This document shows, in pieces, positions 62,503-64,000 of a stretch of DNA of 64,000 nt. Below the pieces are notes generated by a model. The model saw only the letters and a list, made by a program, of their open reading frames with translations. It did not search any database and was not told the DNA's origin. Origin of the DNA: Pyropia yezoensis. Lineage: Eukaryota > Rhodophyta > Bangiophyceae > Bangiales > Bangiaceae. Both the position numbers and the translations under genes were made by a program. The stretch covers positions 2,044,882 to 2,108,881 of the forward strand of contig CM020618.1 in assembly GCA_009829735.1 (NCBI GenBank), read 5' to 3'. Position 1 is the stretch's first letter, and each line of letters opens with the position of its first letter.

Positions 62503-63835
62503 ACGGCCGCCGCGGTGGCCACGCCAGGGGTGTCGCCGAGGCTGCGGTCGGCGTCGGCGACGGCGGCGACGGTGGCGACGGTGGCGACGGGGGTGGCAGT
62601 GACGGCGGCGGCGTCGGTGGCGACGGCCGTGGCGGTGGCGACGGTAGCGCCTGGGGCGGCGGTGGCGACGCGGTGGCGGGGGCGACGGCCGTGGCGGTGG
62701 CGACGGCGGTAACGACTGGGGTGGCGGTGGCGACGGTGGCGACGGTGGCGACGGCGGCGACGGCGGCGGCGGCGGCGTCGGTGACGACGGCCGTGGGGGT
62801 GGCGATTGTAGCGACTAGGGTGGCGCAGGCGACGCGGTGGCGGGGGCGACGGCCGTGCCGGTGGCGACGGCCGTGGCGACGCGGTGGCGGGGGCGACAGC
62901 CGTGGCGGTGGCGACGGCGGTGGCGACGCGGTGGTGGGGGCGACGGCCGTGGCGGAGGCGACGGCGGTGGCGACTGGGGTGGCGGTGGCGACGGGGTGGC
63001 GGGGGCGACGGCGGCGGCGGCGGCGTCGGTGGCGACGGCCGTGGCGGTGGCGATGGTAGCGACTAGGGTGGCGCAGGCGACGCGGTGGCGGGGGCGACGG
63101 CCGTGCCGATGGCGACAGCCGTGGCGACGCGGTGGCGGGGGCGACGGCCGTGGCGGTGGCGACGGCGGTGGCGACGCGGTGGCGGGGGCGACGGCCGTGG
63201 CGGAGGCGACGGCGGTGGCGACTGGGGTGGCGCAGGCGACGGGGTGGCGGGGGCGACGGCCGTGCCGGTGGCGACGGCCGTGGCGACGCGGTGGCGGGGG
63301 CGACGGCCGTGGCGGTGGCGACGGCGGTGGCGACGCGGTGGTGGGGGCGACGGCCGTGGCGGAGGCGACGGCGGTGGCGACTGGGATGGCGGTGGCGACG
63401 GGGTGGCGGGGGCGACGGGGGCGGCGGCGGCGTCGGTGGCGACGGCCGTGGCGGTGGCGATGGTAGCGACTAGGGTGGCGCAGGCGACGCGGTGGCGGGG
63501 GCGACGGCCGTGGCGGTGGCGACGGCGGTGGCGACGCGGTGGCGGGGGCGACGGCCGTGGCGGTGGCGACGGCGGTGGCGGTGGCGACGGCGGTGGCGAC
63601 GCGGTGGCGGAGGCGACGGCCATGGCGGAGGCGACGGCGGTGGCGACTGGGGTAGCGGTGGCGACGGGGTGGCGGGGGCGACGGCGGCGGCGGCGGCGTC
63701 GGTGGCGACGGCCGTGGTGGTGGCGACGGCGGTGGCGACGGGAGTGGTGGTGGCGACGGGGGTGGCCGTGGCGACGGGGGTGGCCGTGGCGACGGGGTTA
63801 TCCGTGGCGACGGGGGTGTTGGTAGCTTTGGCTGT
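62503..63835. repeat. GC-rich minisatellite with higher-order repeat
   Basis: About 1.3 kb built on a six-base core, GGYGRC (mostly GGTGGCGACGG and GGCGACGGCCGTGGC). Higher-order units start with GCGACTAGGGTGGCGCAGGC at about 62811, 63059 and 63466, that is 248 and 407 bases apart; the longer one contains an internal duplication of about 160 bases. Frames across it encode Val-Ala-Thr or Gly-Asp-Gly periodic peptide on the plus strand and Pro/Arg-rich peptide on the other. None is convincingly a gene, because starts are not ATG and there is no unique domain. Confidence 0.85.
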
Positions 63836-64000
63836 GGAGTGGGGGGCTCGCGTTGGTGGCGGTGGAGACGGAGAGCTTTTTCTGACGGTGGGGTCGGCCA
63901 CGTGTTTGGGAGAGGGGGGGAGAGGTTGGCAGTATGCGGGGGGGGGGGGTCGTGGGCGGTGTGATTTATGTGACGGGATGGGAAGCGTATGTGGTGGCGG
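63836..64000. other. Right edge of window, no gene recognised
   Basis: G-rich sequence following the minisatellite. It is too short to judge. Confidence 0.4.

Noticed and set aside
62503-63835. Telomere or CRISPR-like array
   Set aside because: The repeat is a continuous six-base GGYGRC core with no unique spacers and no telomere-type unit.

Overview
The window is nuclear DNA from a eukaryote. It is very GC-rich, poor in introns and full of homopolymer G/C tracts and short GC-rich tandem repeats. The gene set is two histone H3 genes, an ER-lumen HSP90, an MPS1-type kinase, a GH14 beta-amylase, a thylakoid-type bestrophin, a SAC1/SLT-like permease and a mitochondrial uS4. This suggests a photosynthetic alga. 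Base composition and the near-absence of introns resemble a bangiophyte red alga (Porphyra/Pyropia type), but the sequence alone does not prove that; a green alga remains possible.

Layout. 1-12.8 kb: a MurL-like PP-loop protein (2023-3741, +), a small two-exon gene for a signal-anchored membrane protein (6511-5491, -; its intron hides it from a simple ORF scan), a 119-bp MITE at 1100, a 71-bp perfect inverted repeat at 4584, and a long low-complexity stretch with no recognisable gene. 12.8-24 kb: an 858-aa orphan membrane protein (-), a Ski2-like DEVH-box helicase (-) and, divergent from it, a bestrophin-like channel (+). 24-38 kb: MPS1-like kinase (-, reading frame disturbed at a 10-base homopolymer), histone H3 copy 1 (+), SAC1/SLT-like permease (+), a second MITE copy in the opposite orientation, degenerate duplicated fragments, and histone H3 copy 2 (-).

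38.4-55.0 kb: a small AT-rich island with a hAT-transposase remnant, then a nested retroelement block. A Ty1/copia element (39248-55040) carries inside its gag region a 9.4-kb Ty3/gypsy chromovirus (41531-50906). Both have equal-length, almost identical LTRs, so both insertions look recent, the gypsy one being the younger. The gypsy element carries a long antisense open frame of unknown function between pol and its 3' LTR, the most unusual object in the window.

55.0-64 kb: GRP94-type HSP90 (+) starting about 670 bp after the copia 3' LTR, beta-amylase (-) and mitochondrial uS4 (-) in tandem, and a minisatellite of about 1.3 kb built on a six-base core with a higher-order repeat.

The host genes do not form a pathway; they are ordinary, closely packed, independently transcribed genes. 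No tRNA, rRNA, CRISPR or prokaryotic operon signal was seen.
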